This document shows positions 23,911 to 34,814 of a stretch of DNA of 64,000 bases, piece after piece; position 1 is the first letter of the stretch; the number at the start of each line of letters is the position of its first letter. Origin of the DNA: Paralvinella palmiformis (lineage: Eukaryota > Annelida > Polychaeta > Terebellida > Alvinellidae); assembly GCA_025642065.1 (NCBI GenBank), contig JAODUP010000161.1:272501-336500 (forward strand). Direction: 5' to 3'. Both the position numbers and the translations under genes were made by a program. The notes beneath the pieces are model-generated. The model had not been told where the DNA came from, did no database searches, and saw only the letters and a program-made list of their open reading frames with translations.

Positions 23911-24500
23911 ATGTAAGTATTGGTCTTATTAACTGTCAATCGATCTGTAATAAATCTGATGAAATATCTGATGTTGTTAAGGATATGGATCTTGATGCTC
24001 TTGTCATTACAGAGACTTGGCTGACTGGTAATGTTTCAGACCAGAAAATTGTTGGTGATGTGACTCCAGCTGGATGTTCATTCCACCACGCAGTTCGGAT
24101 TCACAAAAAAGGTGGGGGAGTCGGCATTCTTCTCCGTGATTCTTTGAAGTGTGAAACCCATTTGCGTTTTCAGGCTAAGTCTTTTGAAAATTACCAACTG
24201 ACTTTTATATCTGGGGGGATAAGTGTTCGTGTAGCTATTATCTACCGATTACACCCCACTAAGATAAATGGCATAAAAGCAGCAGATTTCTTCAAGGAAT
24301 TTTCGGGAATTGTTGACTCTCTTGCTACCAACAGTGGTCATCTGTTGATCTTAGGTGATTTCAATATACATTGGGATTGCCAGAGGAATGCAGATACCAA
24401 ACAACTGGCTGACATTCTTAGATCTGCCAATCTCAGGCAGCATGCCCAAAGAAAGAACACACAGACATGGTCACATCTTAGATCTTGTCATCCCCCGTGA
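23911..24500 (+). pseudogene. Endonuclease domain of L2-like copy 1
   Basis: Nearly the whole APE-like endonuclease is open. ITETWL holds the catalytic Glu, GGGVGILLRDS the third strand, RVAIIYR the fourth, and GDFNIHW the catalytic Asp-Asn. A frameshift near 24,470 breaks the last part, where HILDLVIP-type sequence continues in another frame to about 24,535. Confidence 0.9.
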
Positions 24501-24990
24501 TGATGACAATTTGATTAAAGGTGTCTGTGTCTTCCATGCTGTCTGTTCATTTCCTTGTTGACATTAATGTATCTTTACAGAAACAATCTGTTTCAGCTAA
24601 AGTTATTTCATATATAAGATATAAGTCAATTGACAAGGAGGCTTTTCTTGCTGATCTGCGAGTCTCTTGGTTCCGGATGATGTGGATCATCTGGTGGATC
24701 TCTATGATAATACATTGAGAGACATTGTGGATCAACATGCACCTTTAAGGACAAAGGAAATGCCAAGCAGACCAATGCTTCCATGGTATATAATAAGAAC
24801 ATACAGGATGCAAAGAGACACAGAAGGTATTGCGAGCGGCTTGGATCAGGACCAGTTTGTGTGTTCATTTTGAAATGTTCAAGGTCAGTAAAGGGTTCTT
24901 GTTAAAAATGCCCTTGCCTCTGCTAAATCTGAATATTATAATAAAAAGATCAAAGCATCCAAGGGAAATCAAAGGACTGTTTTCAGTGTT

Positions 24991-26092
24991 GTGAATAAAG
25001 TATTACATAAAAGTCAAACTGTCCTCCCAAATAATATCAACTCGGATAAAGATATGGCCCATTGTTTTAATAACTTCTTCTGTCAAAAAATATTAAATAT
25101 ACATAGTGGGTTCCAGTCCAGCACCTTATCACAGGGTAAGCCATTGGTAGAAGAGTCCTGCATATCCATGATGGATACATTTGAGCCTTTTACAGAGACT
25201 GATATCAGACAGTTGCTGAGAAAGTCATCTAATGCTTTCTGTGAAGTTGATCATATGCCTACATGGCTTGTGAAAGATTGTCTGGATGTTCTGATAAACC
25301 CAATTACAAATATAGTTAATAAATCATTATCTCTGGGTGTTTTCCCAAGATCCATGAAAGCTGCCCTTGTAAAACCATTAATAAAAAACCACACTATGGA
25401 CGGTAATATTCTAAACAATTACAGACCTGTTTTAAATCTTACATTTTTATCTAAAGTTATAGAAAAGGCAGTTGCTTTCCATCTAAACAAATATTTAATC
25501 AATAATAACCTTAATGAATCACTACAGTCTGCCTATAAAAGTGGTCACAGCACTGAAACAGCCTTGGTTCAAGTGAAAAATGATATTATGATGTCAAATT
25601 TATCAAAGGGAAGCCAGTAATACTTGTTCTTCTGGATCTGTCTGCTGCATTTGATAAAGGTTTACCATAATGTACTTTTCTCTAGGTTAAAGACATGTTT
25701 GGTCTGTCAGGTAAAGTACTTGAATGGTTTAGATCCTATCTGGAACAACGCTCCCAGAAGTGTCTGTTCATGGTATTTTATCTGACATTCAGTTTTTGTT
25801 ATCTGGTGTACCACAGGGTTCAGTTCTTGGTCCTCTGGTTTTCACAATGTATGCCCGTCCTCTTGGGATCATTGCGCAGCGATATGGGGTTAAATATCAC
25901 TTGTATGCTGATGACACACAGCTGTATATATCACTGGATCCTGACAATGAGTTAAATTTCTCCTTTTCCTTGAAGAATTTAGAACATTGTATTGCCGATA
26001 TTCAGCTATGGATGACTCAAAATCTTCTAAAACTAAATATAATAAAACAAATATTTTATATTTGGCATCACCGGATTGTGTTAAATCCCTAA
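24991..26092 (+). pseudogene. Reverse transcriptase domain of L2-like copy 1
   Basis: Fingers and palm of the RT in two frames joined by a frameshift at 25,620-25,700. The LLDLSAAFDK block crosses the break. The catalytic YADD is intact at about 25,908-25,919. Downstream, 26,498-26,791 encodes the conserved C-terminal segment (MAPEYLCELV, RLKSYGDYAFSVAAPTLGN). Confidence 0.9.
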
Positions 26093-26818
26093 AGACACCA
26101 GCAATACAGATGGGTGCATCTTCGATTACCCTTAATGGGTCAGTAAAAATCTAGGGGTTATTTTTGACCAATGTATTAACATGCATGAACATGTCACATC
26201 AGTATGCTGAGCTGCCTACTACCATCTTAAGAACATCCACTGTTTAAAAGCATTCTTGTAACTGTAGTTCATGCCTTTGTTACATCTCGTATAGACTATT
26301 GTAACTCCCTGTTATATGGCATATCTGATTATAACATTAATCGCCTTCAGCGAATTCAGAATAGTGCAGCTCGCATTGTAACAAATACTAGAAAATATGA
26401 TCATATCACCCCAATTCTTCAAAAACTACATTGGTTACCTGTTAGACAGCGTATCCATTTCAAGATTCTGTTAATAACTTATAAATCTGTTAATAATATG
26501 GCGCCAGAATACCTGTGTGAACTGGTTTCCATTAGAAAGTCATCCCGCAAACTCAGGTCATCCAGTCAGATACTAATCCATGTGCCAGTATCTCGGCTCA
26601 AGTCATATGGTGATTATGCATTTAGTGTTGCAGCCCCCACTTTGGGGAATAGGTTGCTGGCAAATATTAGAAATGCGTCGACTCTTGGAAATTTTAAGTC
26701 TCTTCTAAAAACACCCTATTTAAGGTCGCTTTCACAGATAAATAATTATTATCTTTTAAATCATTACAGGGTTTGTACAGACATTATTTGAGGTATTATT
26801 ATATTACATATTATTTGT

Positions 26819-26882
26819 ACAGCGCCTTTGAATGGCTCCTGCTAGTAAGGGCGCTTTATTAAATATACATTATTATTATTAT
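26819..26882 (+). repeat. 3' terminal stem-loop and (ATT)n tail of the L2-like family
   Basis: GCGCC and GGCGC words 28 bases apart can pair as a short hairpin. They are followed by TTTATTAAATATAC and (ATT)n. The same terminus ends the elements at 40,150-40,229 (+), 33,735-33,830 (-) and 45,851-45,935 (-), so it is the likely recognition end for the element's reverse transcriptase. Confidence 0.75.
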
Positions 26883-27286
26883 AAACTAAATCATGTACAA
26901 AAACTACCATTTGATATTATCGCTCGTGTTATCTAGCTGTTTAGAGTCGCATGCTTGACTTAACCTAAGTGTCAAGCCAGCAATAATTAAAACATCAGCA
27001 CTCCAAAGTAAACGTTATTAATATTAATACCGGCTATGCGTTGAAACAATTTCACACAAAAATAATCTTAGAAAAAAACCTATTTGTTGAGACACACGTC
27101 GATAAGAAGATGACACGGTATAAAGAAGACGTTTTAATCAAAACCGATCTGCTGCCAATGTTAATAGTCAGTACGTTGTCGCAGAATAAACCAGATATAC
27201 GAGTTTATAGGAAGTACTCAAACTATGTTGTTATAAAACGGCTTATCATCAGGAATCGATAATAACATTGCGCGTTATGAGATTCA

Positions 27287-27321
<35 letters not shown>

Positions 27322-28879
27322 CATTCGACTAGAATTCTTTTCACCAAACAATTTCAGCATTCTACTTTGTCATAACGTTCACGTGGGACCAATATCTGAT
27401 GCGAGTACCATTTGCTTAAGAAGTTTGTATTTTTTAGAAGAACTAAATAATGCTTTACTGAAGTTGTGTTTGTTAGACTCTTATTTGGTTTCGACAGATA
27501 TACACAAAACCGATAAATGGATCGAATTTATGCTTATGTTTCGTATTGACCGTAACGACTCTCACAACTTATATTTAGTTGAAAAACAAATATTCAATGT
27601 TATTTATCACAGTTTTTTTATTTTCCGGTAGTAAAGCACTTAGTAAATGATCAGCCTCTTATTATTGTGCATATTTTGCACACATAAGTAGCAGATGGAT
27701 TACAACCACAACTGCAGGTACTCATAATGATTATAATTTGTACAGCAGTCTTTCATTTTTATGCTCTAAAGCATTGCGGCTAAGATCATTTGGCCATCAA
27801 TGCGGCTCATAAATAACATGCAGCTACATATTGCGGTACTCCGGTCTAGTTGTTGTGAAACTGCATAGATAACAGAGCCTTTGAGGATCATCATGCTATT
27901 GAAGACATGTATTGTTTTTTTAAACAAAATCTGTTGTTACAGGTAATGGTCGAATATGTTACTCTTAAGCAAAGACAGATTAACCATACAACGGAATTGT
28001 AGATTGTATACAAATGTGTTGAAAAAATAAATTGACAGGTGGGATAACGGAAAATTGTGAATTACAGCGAAGATATGGGATTATTATTGTTAAGAAAAGA
28101 AAGAATAGTCTTAAAGTGTATATGCATCACAATTGTAATGTAAAATAATATAGCCAACAATTCTGAAAATTCTTAAACCATTCATATGAGACAAATACTG
28201 TAAAACCTATTGATTTACCCTTATAGAATATACAGTCAAATATTTATATGCGTACATATCCTGTCTACGGACTGATCTTTATCGCTTACAATAAATCATA
28301 GCCCCAATTTCTGCTTATCACTTACACCCCCCCCCCCTCCTATTACGAATACAGTACAGAAGGGTTGCACCAAGGTCATATTTTATCACTCATACTGCGG
28401 ACAGTGCACTGTCTCGTGATATCGCATCACGGTAGAAGCAATCAGAGAGCAACATCTTTTATTACACGTGGACTTTTTGCAAACCTTGATTCCGACTCCA
28501 TCATCACATTGCGTTCCTCTGATTGGCTAACAACTCACTGACTATCACAGCATGGCTTCAAGTGATTTTGAAACCCCTCAACTTATATTCTACTTTTCAG
28601 TGGAAAAATATGCTTCACAGTTATGTCATTGAGCGTGTATGATATGAATTAATTAAACACATAATGTCTCTCGTCGTTCCCATGTCTTTATATGAATAGA
28701 AAATGGTTTAACGGTTCTTCAATCAGCGTCTAATTGGTATATAGAAAGTTCGGCTGAAATGGGGTGCACGCATACCATTTCATCTTACTTCACTGAATGT
28801 ACCATTATATCTCAAATAATATAAAAAGTTATTTATCATTATAAAAACAAAATCAGGCTAAACTTTCAGCGTTTAGCTG
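26883..28879. other. Unannotated stretch
   Basis: Contains (AC)n at 27,289-27,320 and a run of C at 28,327-28,337. Small open frames at 27,041-27,262 and 27,383-27,631 match no family I recognise. No other structure was identified. Confidence 0.45.
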
Positions 28880-29526
28880 ATAAGAACGGTGTTATCGAAA
28901 CTGAAATTCAACAGTTAATAAATCCAAAGCTGAATATATCACCGCATCTCAAGTTAATACCTGCTGTAATAGCAAACGACTACGCACTAAGCTTGTCAGT
29001 GACGATCTTAATAAAATGTATAGTCCTGGTTTGAGAAATAAAGCTAGGGAGAGAGCCCTTCTTATGGCAGAATGAAACGAACTTACATATTTCAAAACAT
29101 TCAACTGTTGGCTTAGCAAATTACGAAAGTGACACAACATCTGCTTCTCCGTTTACAGGAAAACCGTGGGAGTGCTGATACAGATTACGTCACTGATTGG
29201 CAGTTGAATCGGCCAGAACTCCCTCAAAGTAATACCGCTCTCGGGAATTCTTCAACCGGGATAAGACTGGGCTCAACTATTGCGCTCCGCTTGCCAAAAC
29301 TCTGAAGTTAAAAAGGGAATTAAATTATCCAGCAAGTAACCAAACGAAAAGCTGACGGTGCTGTGTGTAAAACAACTGGCATAGTTTCAACCAGATGGAA
29401 CAATTGGCATGACACTGAAACGACGCTGTGTCCACAACATCGCCAAATACCATAATAAGGATACCGCCCTAATATGGACACTTGACTGGATTCCCTTCAG
29501 TGTCCTTAATAGCGGGAATTTACTGT
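28880..29526 (+). mobile_element. Tigger/pogo-type DNA transposon relic
   Basis: Pieces of a Tigger transposase appear in order: FNCWLSKLRK (the CENP-B-type DNA-binding helix, about 29,101), SADTDYVTDWQLNR (about 29,172), and a DKTGLNYCAPLAKTLK segment at about 29,262, which corresponds to the first catalytic Asp block (usually DETGL; here Glu has become Lys). A terminal sequence, reversed CAGTAAATTCCCGCTATTAA, lies at 29,504-29,524, followed by TA, the expected target duplication. The second half of the DDE domain and the left terminus were not found, so this is an internally deleted, long-dead copy. Confidence 0.78.
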
Positions 29527-30341
29527 AAAGCTGTAATAAACGAATCTGGTGAAGTATTGTTATACATAGAACGAATACTTCATCAATATAGCTTTGGTTA
29601 ACATAGTAATATAGAACACAACGCTGATGACAATAATATTATAAATGCCCACCTTAACTGTGAAATTATTATAAAAATTAAAATATTAACAGACAGGTAC
29701 ACAATATGAATTTGAACAGGTAACTACTTACGAGATTTTGATTAAAATGATAACATTAACCTTATAAACCCTGCATTTCTTGAGCAGCTATTTCTGTTGC
29801 ATATATGTGGTTGAGAAATGTCTTGTAACTTGTAAATTATTTGTTTAAACCCTTACAGTATATACATATTCTGAACCAGAGAAGACATATCTTTACAATG
29901 ACTGTAAATAAATCATTGTGGTGACTAATTTTGGCTAATTAGCATATAATTAGTATATGGAAATAATCTTAAAAAGAAAAATGAAATACAAATTTATTTT
30001 TTATTTTGTCACTCCTGTAAATATCTTAACACAAAACTAAACAGGTTTGATACTGCAGGGTAGATATATATGTCCTCTATAAGCAACAAGAAGATTTGGA
30101 ATAATATTTGGATAATACGCAAGTATGATGATTTTGCTTGACCAAATGAAAAGGTATGAATCGCACCAAATATTCCCACAACTGTTTACAATATGCATAT
30201 TAGTAAATGTGTTGTATGTGCTTATAACCTACTGACAAATATGTATAAGAAAATATATTGATTTACACATAACAGCTTAAAATATATATTTATATATATA
30301 CATATATATGAACTATTTTTAAATGTCAATGTTTATTGACC

Positions 30342-31040
30342 TTACATTGCTGTGCCACACATAAAACAGCTTGACATGTTCTGTCCACCAGCTGCCATCT
30401 CTCCAATACACAGTGGAACGTCACACTGAAGGCAGTAATTATTACTGCGCTTGATGTGTGGAACTCTGCCTCGAGCAATGGCTGTTTTCTTGCGCCCTTC
30501 TATTGCCTTCCTAGCACACAGCCTACAATTTATGTTATTCTGTTTGCCTGGTTTATGAACAGGCATGTGCTGCCCAACATTCATCAGCCGGTCAGCTTCA
30601 GTCATGCGGGATCGACCGACACGGCGCTGTGTGGCTGGTGCCCTGAATGGCGCAACCAGCAGCTCAGCTAGCTCTAGTCTGAACTGAAGGGCACCCCGTC
30701 TCTCCCTGCCAACTTGCTGGTGTGGCACAACAAAGTTCTCAACGGTGAATGCATTGTGAATGCATAATTCAATCCCATAGAATAAAATACTTCTATAGGC
30801 ACGGAACGTCTTCCGGCCGATCCTATAATGTTTTATGATGTTGTCGGCCAAGTCCACTCCTCTCATGTAGCGGTGTAGTCACGGAGGAGGGGCGGTGCAG
30901 CAACATCAATAGCACCAGCAGCTGAGCGGCGGCGTACAGTGCGGTCGGCAGCAGGTGTTTCCACAGAGTAATTGGCCGTGTGGATGGTACTAAGGAAGTA
31001 GGTAATTGGCCTACATATGTTCCACGTAGGCGTGGCCATG
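30342..31040 (-). pseudogene. piggyBac transposase, C-terminal part
   Basis: From 31,040 down, the translation reads ITYFLSTIHTANYSVETP, an RRRSAAG patch, then (after a one-base frameshift at about 30,866) MRGVDLADNIIKHYRIGRKT, FYGIELCIHNAF and FRLELAELL. This is the end of the DDE_Tnp_1_7 domain and its insertion. The last 70 residues are the cysteine-rich zinc-binding tail: CRLCARKA, then CLQCDVPLCI, then a final CFMC. The three catalytic aspartate segments of piggyBac are not present, because the protein upstream is deleted. Confidence 0.88.
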
Positions 31041-31157
31041 TTGACTCATCACGAATCTATTATATCATTCACTCAGTGAATCATTATCAACAACAGGGTC
31101 AATGTTTACTAAGATTGTCTCTGATTTGATGTGATTTGGGCTTATGGAAATTGTACA

Positions 31158-31370
31158 TTATAATAAACCATACGTAGGAATAGTTGGCAATTCACCAATT
31201 GTACTCTCATTGTTTACATTTATTATTTTACTAAAATCACAACCATAAGAACAAACTTTACCTGATTCTTCATTTCCTGATGATCCAGATTGCACACTGA
31301 CTTCCAGGTCACTGTCCTGTCCGCTACTAATATGGCTTACATACGAATTATCGGATGTGTAGCCCATCAT
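31158..31370 (-). pseudogene. Possible N-terminal acidic piece of the piggyBac transposase
   Basis: A 70-codon frame rich in Ser, Asp and Glu (SGQDSDLEVSVQSGSSGNEE) lies between the right terminus and the C-terminal piece, on the same strand. piggyBac transposases begin with such acidic low-complexity segments. Composition and position are the only evidence. Confidence 0.4.
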
Positions 31371-31565
31371 ATACGTCCGATCGAAGTCATCATAGTTACG
31401 AATTCTAAGACATCCCTAACTTCCAAAAAAATATTCGCACATGTGTCGTCTTCATCCGGGCACCATCGGCATAGTCCGATCTAAAGAAAGTGGCGCCATA
31501 CTGCGATTAAAATGAACACTATACTCCAACACCGAAATTTCGGTGTTCAGGGTCCATAAGGTAAA

Positions 31566-32616
31566 TATATATATGTACTTATAATTGTCAACACGTGATA
31601 CTCTTGGAAACCGTTTCCTCCACGAGAGTGATCATGTGGAAAAAAAACAGTCTTCTAGTTGTCGTGGTACATTCCTCTATGAGACAAATTGTAGGCCATG
31701 GGCCCGATGGCCCCCGGCCGGAAATGCATGAGACATATTTTATTTTGTTCCTGGGACCATGCCCAACATAAAACATGGATATCTGCATCACCAAATTTGG
31801 ATGGACTACTTGTGTGATATTATTTACAAAATGGCGTCCATGAAATTCAATGAATTACGTGTTCGCCTATACCCCAGCTTCTAGGATAGATAGAGACGAG
31901 GTATCGGTGTATAGACTAATGTGTTTTGAGAATGAGCAATCCCATGATAGCACCGAAAATTGATATGAGTTTTGGCTAACCTGGAATCCAAAATGACTGC
32001 AATTCAAATCGGCGAAAATAAGGTTTTCTGCCATATTTTAATATTCAGGATAAGTAGATAATTGCTCATCACGGATTACCCATGAACTCATAATAACCAG
32101 CTAAGTGTATATGATCTATTTAATCACATCTAAATCAATCCACTGTACTATCATAGATGCATGGTTATGTATCAACTTCTCAAAGATTTGACAGGTCGAC
32201 GAAAAATACTAAATAAACTGTAATATTCAATCATACAATAAATGAAGTAAATCCATTGCTAACGAAAACATACTATACTGCAAAGTTTAATGCATAAAGT
32301 ATCTTAAAATCATGGGACACACCAACAATAAATGTTCAATCATTGTGCCACCTTGCCCAACCTCAAAACAAGCGTTCTCCACATCGGACCTAACTTGCAA
32401 ATCTATATTACCTAACAAGAAAGGTATACAAACACAACTCGATTTACTGATTTTCCTGTGTATTATTTACTATTATTTTAGTACTGTTCTGAACTTGCTG
32501 TAGACAGCTTTTTGTAGACAGCTATATGACAATGTATTGCTATAGTCCAGTCGAAAAATGATAAGGGCTTCGACAAGGGTCTTGAATGACTCAGCATTGA
32601 TGTATTTATGAATTAG
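31566..32616. other. Unannotated stretch
   Basis: No gene, repeat or RNA recognised. A 63-codon frame at 32,312-32,503 is unremarkable. Confidence 0.45.
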
Positions 32617-33003
32617 TCATATATTTCTGTCTTGATAATAAAACGACTTGTATATAATATAATTCACCTGCTTCGCCATTTCCAGAGTATTAAATAATGT
32701 AAGTCCCGACAGACAAAAAAGAGCAGTCTCTATTGAATAAATGCTTCGATAAACAGACTGATAATGATCATTAAGCTTCTGGTGTTCTAAGTGCTTTTCA
32801 ATACGCCTTGCTACTACCTTTTCAATAAATTTAGAAATTATAGGGAGGTTAGAAATAGAATGACAAATCTGTATATATTCCCTATCCAACTCAGATACCC
32901 CACGCTGCGGTGTTATATTGGCTCGTTTCAAACACAACAGCATCACTGACTCATCTACTGAGTATTTAATTATTGATGTTATCAGTTGCAGAAGTTGATA
33001 CAC
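32617..33003 (-). pseudogene. L2/CR1-like reverse transcriptase fragment
   Basis: 128 open codons with the RT fingers order: ANITPQRGVSELDRE, then ISNLPIISKFIEKVVARRIE, then LNDHYQSVYRSIYSIETALF. This matches the NYRPISNL-to-QSAYR stretch of L2-like proteins. It is cut on both sides. It belongs to a third subfamily, shared with the relic at 46,160-46,430. Confidence 0.85.
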
Positions 33004-33497
33004 ACATTTCTATATTATTTGGGAATCAGAAATGATCTTATACCTGACACTTGACAGTTTGACTGTTAGGTCTGGCTTCACCAATCTCCAGAATGTTAGA
33101 TGAATGCTCAACGAACACTATTCTGCATCTAAACGTCCAGTTTTGACTATTCGTAGCTTACATTAAATCCGTACTAATTAGTAAGATGGTTGAGTGTTTT
33201 GGGTAGTCAGGCGTGACTGCTACTACTATCTATACAGAGACAAGATAATGAAAACAGCCGGTTTCCAAATGTGATGAGAATGTCATTGTTTGAACCCATT
33301 GATGTACACGTCGTCGCACAATACCGGTAAATCGGGCTGCCAGAAAGTTAATTAGGCGTACAAAATGTGTTAGACAAACTTTAAACTACCTCATTGTGTT
33401 AGTGTTTATCACAATAAAGCTGCTGTAAATACTAGTAATTTTATTTCTCTAATAAATAGTAAGCCCGTGCAGTTTTTTTAATGTTAATCATATATTA

Positions 33498-33545
<48 letters not shown>

Positions 33546-33734
33546 ATAACGATGGTATAATTAAAAAAGGTTTACGTTTTATTCAGCAAATCTTATTCCT
33601 TTTCCTGATTACTATACTTGTGGTCATTAACAGAGCACTACTTGTAAAGTTGACACTTGATAGATCATACTGGAAGGGTCAGTTGAATACACTAATCACT
33701 AAATGCAGTTAAATGTGCAAATGAATGTTTATAA
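33004..33734. other. Unannotated stretch with (AT)n tract
   Basis: (AT)n at 33,500-33,541. Nothing else recognised. Confidence 0.45.
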
Positions 33735-34318
33735 TAATAATTAAAAAAAATATATAATAATAATAATAATTATGTATATTTAATATAGAGCCCTTACTAG
33801 CAGGAGCCATTCAAAGGCGCTATACAAAGAATATGTAATATAATAATACCCTTAATAATACGTCTGTGAAAGCGACCTTGAACAGGTGTGTTTTTAGAAC
33901 AGATTAAAACAAATTCAAGACACGACGCATTTCTAATATCTGCCGGTACCCAATTCGCCAACATGGGGGGCTGAAACACTAAAAGCGCAATCACCATATG
34001 ATTTGAGCCGAGACACTGGCACCTGCAATAGTATCTGACTGGATGGCCAGAGTTTTCAGGATGACATTCTAATGGACACCAGTTTACACGGGTATTCAGG
34101 CACCATAGCATCAATAGAATTATAAGTTATTAATAAAATCTTGAAATGGATACGCTGTCTAACAGGTAGCCAATGTAGATAATATTTTCTAGTATTTGTC
34201 AGTACGCGAGCTGCACTATTCTGAATTCGCTGAAGGTGATTAATGTTATAATCAGATATGCCATATAACAGGGAGTTATATTAATCTATAGAAGATGTAG
34301 CAAAGGCATTACAAGTTC
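33735..34318 (-). mobile_element. L2-like retrotransposon, 5'-truncated 3' fragment
   Basis: Reversed, it matches 26,255-26,882 of the full-length copy: the thumb and C-terminal coding region, then AGCGCCTTTGAATGGCTCC, then an (ATT)n tail at 33,735-33,775. It ends sharply at a large (AT)n(GT)n microsatellite at 34,322. The coding frame is broken. Confidence 0.9.
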
Positions 34319-34320
34319 CT

Positions 34321-34321
<1 letters not shown>

Positions 34322-34390
<69 letters not shown>

Positions 34391-34436
34391 TACGTGTGGT
34401 ATGTATGTGTGTGTGAGAGAGTGTGTGTGTGTTTTA
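34322..34436. repeat. (AT)n-(GT)n microsatellite
   Basis: (AT)n to about 34,361, (GT)n to about 34,388, then shorter GT and GA runs. Confidence 0.93.
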
Positions 34437-34814
34437 TGTATATACGTTTCTCTCTAGGTATTCACTACTGATAAAGTGTTCCTAAATACACAGCTGTGCG
34501 ATGTTATTACTTGGATAGCGTACATTTTAATCAATCAAATGGTCGAACCGAATGTAATTTCCACGACGATGTGTGTGCTCGTATACATACGCACATTGAT
34601 TTATCGAATGCCTGAGTTAGTATTAGTATGATCGGTTTTTAAAATGTTATTGACCCTCACTTATTGAACTCACTTCGCAGCTGCTGCTTTAAACTGCATA
34701 ACTCTGCGTGAATGTAAATGCCTCGATTGGTAATCAGTAACGAATCACCTGAATACCTCACCATTTATAATAAATGAATAACAACTTCCCATTATAGCTA
34801 GTAAAGACTGACAA
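34437..34814. other. Region upstream of the esterase-like gene
   Basis: Non-coding and probably promoter/5' UTR. No core promoter motif could be assigned. An acceptor-like CCATTATAG at 34,790 leaves room for an upstream non-coding exon. Confidence 0.4.

Larger units (their letters stand above)
23439..26882 (+). mobile_element. Full-length L2/CR1-like non-LTR retrotransposon, copy 1
   Basis: Both ends are defined because a second copy starts (GGCGGGAAGTATGACCGG) and ends (AGCGCCTTTGAATGG, then (ATT)n) with the same words at 36,923 and 40,229. After about 470 bases of 5' leader comes one protein. The endonuclease runs from INCQSICNKSDE at about 23,925 through ALVITETWLTG, KKGGGVGILLRDS and ILGDFNIHWD. 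The RT fingers are at 24,991-25,620 (NNYRPVLNLTFLSKVIEKAV, LQSAYKSGHSTETALVQVK). The palm is at 25,760-26,092 (SGVPQGSVLGPLVF, HLYADDTQLYISLDPDN). The C-terminal region runs to 26,791. A handful of frameshifts and stops inactivate it. No ORF1 is present, so this looks like an ORF2-only lineage. Confidence 0.93.
29756..31565 (-). mobile_element. piggyBac-like DNA transposon, internally deleted
   Basis: The left end is TTAA (29,756-29,759) followed by CCTTATAAACCCTGCA. The right end, reversed, is TTTA followed by CCTTATGGACCCTGAA. These form a terminal inverted repeat matching at about 13 of 16 bases, beginning CCTT and placed at TTAA, as piggyBac elements are. Transposase pieces lie between them on the minus strand. 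A perfect 20-base palindrome sits just inside the right end (31,528-31,547). At 1.8 kb it is shorter than an autonomous element; the catalytic core is missing. Confidence 0.85.
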
